A DNA stretch of 14,985 nt, from positions 1 through 14,985 of the forward strand of contig JBLHHI010000083.1 of the NCBI GenBank assembly GCA_047614125.1. The letters run 5' to 3'. Within the stretch, counting starts at the first letter, position 1; every line of letters starts with the position of its first letter. Origin of the DNA: JBLHHI01 sp047614125. Its GTDB lineage: Bacteria; Bacteroidota; Bacteroidia; NS11-12g; UBA9320. Below, one piece after another: positions 14,936 to 14,985 of the stretch. A program made the position numbers and the translations under genes. Under the pieces are notes generated by a model. It was not told the origin of the DNA, made no database searches, and saw nothing but the letters and a program-made list of their open reading frames with translations.

Positions 14936-14985
14936 GCGGGCCCTTTCGAGTAATTTTTACGATGAAAATCGCTTTTCACAAGTGT
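14892..14985. repeat. ~94-base imperfect palindrome (long hairpin) at the window edge
   Basis: The outer arms ACGCTTGTGAA (14892-14902) and TTCACAAGTGT (14975-14985) pair at 10 Watson-Crick positions plus one G-U. The inner arms GTAAAAATT (14916-14924) and AATTTTTAC (14952-14960) are a perfect 9-bp match. Between them CAGTGAGTTTCGA and GATGAAAATCGCTT pair in part. The tip AGGG-CGGG-CCCT can close. The right arm ends exactly at the window edge, so the palindrome may extend further. It overlaps the repeat copy described at 14855-14935. Confidence 0.7.

Noticed and set aside
14892..14985. Integron attC site
   Set aside because: The size and imperfect pairing fit, but no GTTRRRY/RYYYAAC boxes bound the hairpin, and no integrase or cassette array is seen.
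1..14985. CRISPR arrays, rRNA or tRNA genes, and IS transposases
   Set aside because: No regularly spaced direct repeats, no conserved RNA gene sequences and no transposase-like proteins were seen on either strand.

Overview
The window looks like a chromosomal segment of a member of the Bacteroidota. It is AT-rich and has no obvious Shine-Dalgarno sequences. TTG is used as a start codon three times. Several genes are preceded by octamers that match, or nearly match, the TAnnTTTG -7 element typical of this phylum. Most protein families seen are common in free-living Flavobacteriia-like or Cytophagia-like bacteria, but I cannot place it below phylum with confidence.

Positions 301-8197 hold one tight six-gene operon on the plus strand, with gaps of 2-22 bases and one 8-base overlap. 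In order it encodes a long cytosolic coiled-coil protein, an unrecognised soluble protein, a classic-type AAA ATPase with an unknown ~300-residue N-terminal domain, another unrecognised soluble protein (possibly DUF6638), a small three-pass membrane protein with a charged cytosolic tail, and a larger protein with three N-terminal membrane segments and a ~400-residue soluble domain. A near-consensus promoter lies just before the first gene. This is the best candidate here for an undescribed system: the ATPase has the features of a protein-remodelling motor, and the coiled-coil protein and one membrane protein end in similar short acidic tails.

Positions 8272-11019 hold a class III nucleotide cyclase fused to a TolB/FlgO-like domain and TPRs (plus strand). 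It converges on a leucine carboxyl methyltransferase-like SAM methyltransferase (minus strand).

Positions 11099-11954 hold a small membrane protein that seems to have lost its signal-peptide-encoding 5' part through frameshifts, then a structured intergenic stretch. Positions 11955-14040 hold a YbdG-type MscS mechanosensitive channel converging on a YjdF-like DUF2238 membrane protein.

The right end (14170-14985) holds the broken remains of a membrane-spanning one-component regulator: a periplasmic sensor, a membrane segment and a winged-helix start, with several one-base frameshifts. It runs into a dispersed repeat carrying a ~94-base hairpin. A diverged inverted copy of part of that repeat lies near the left end (45-119), so the intact genes sit between two inverted repeat copies.
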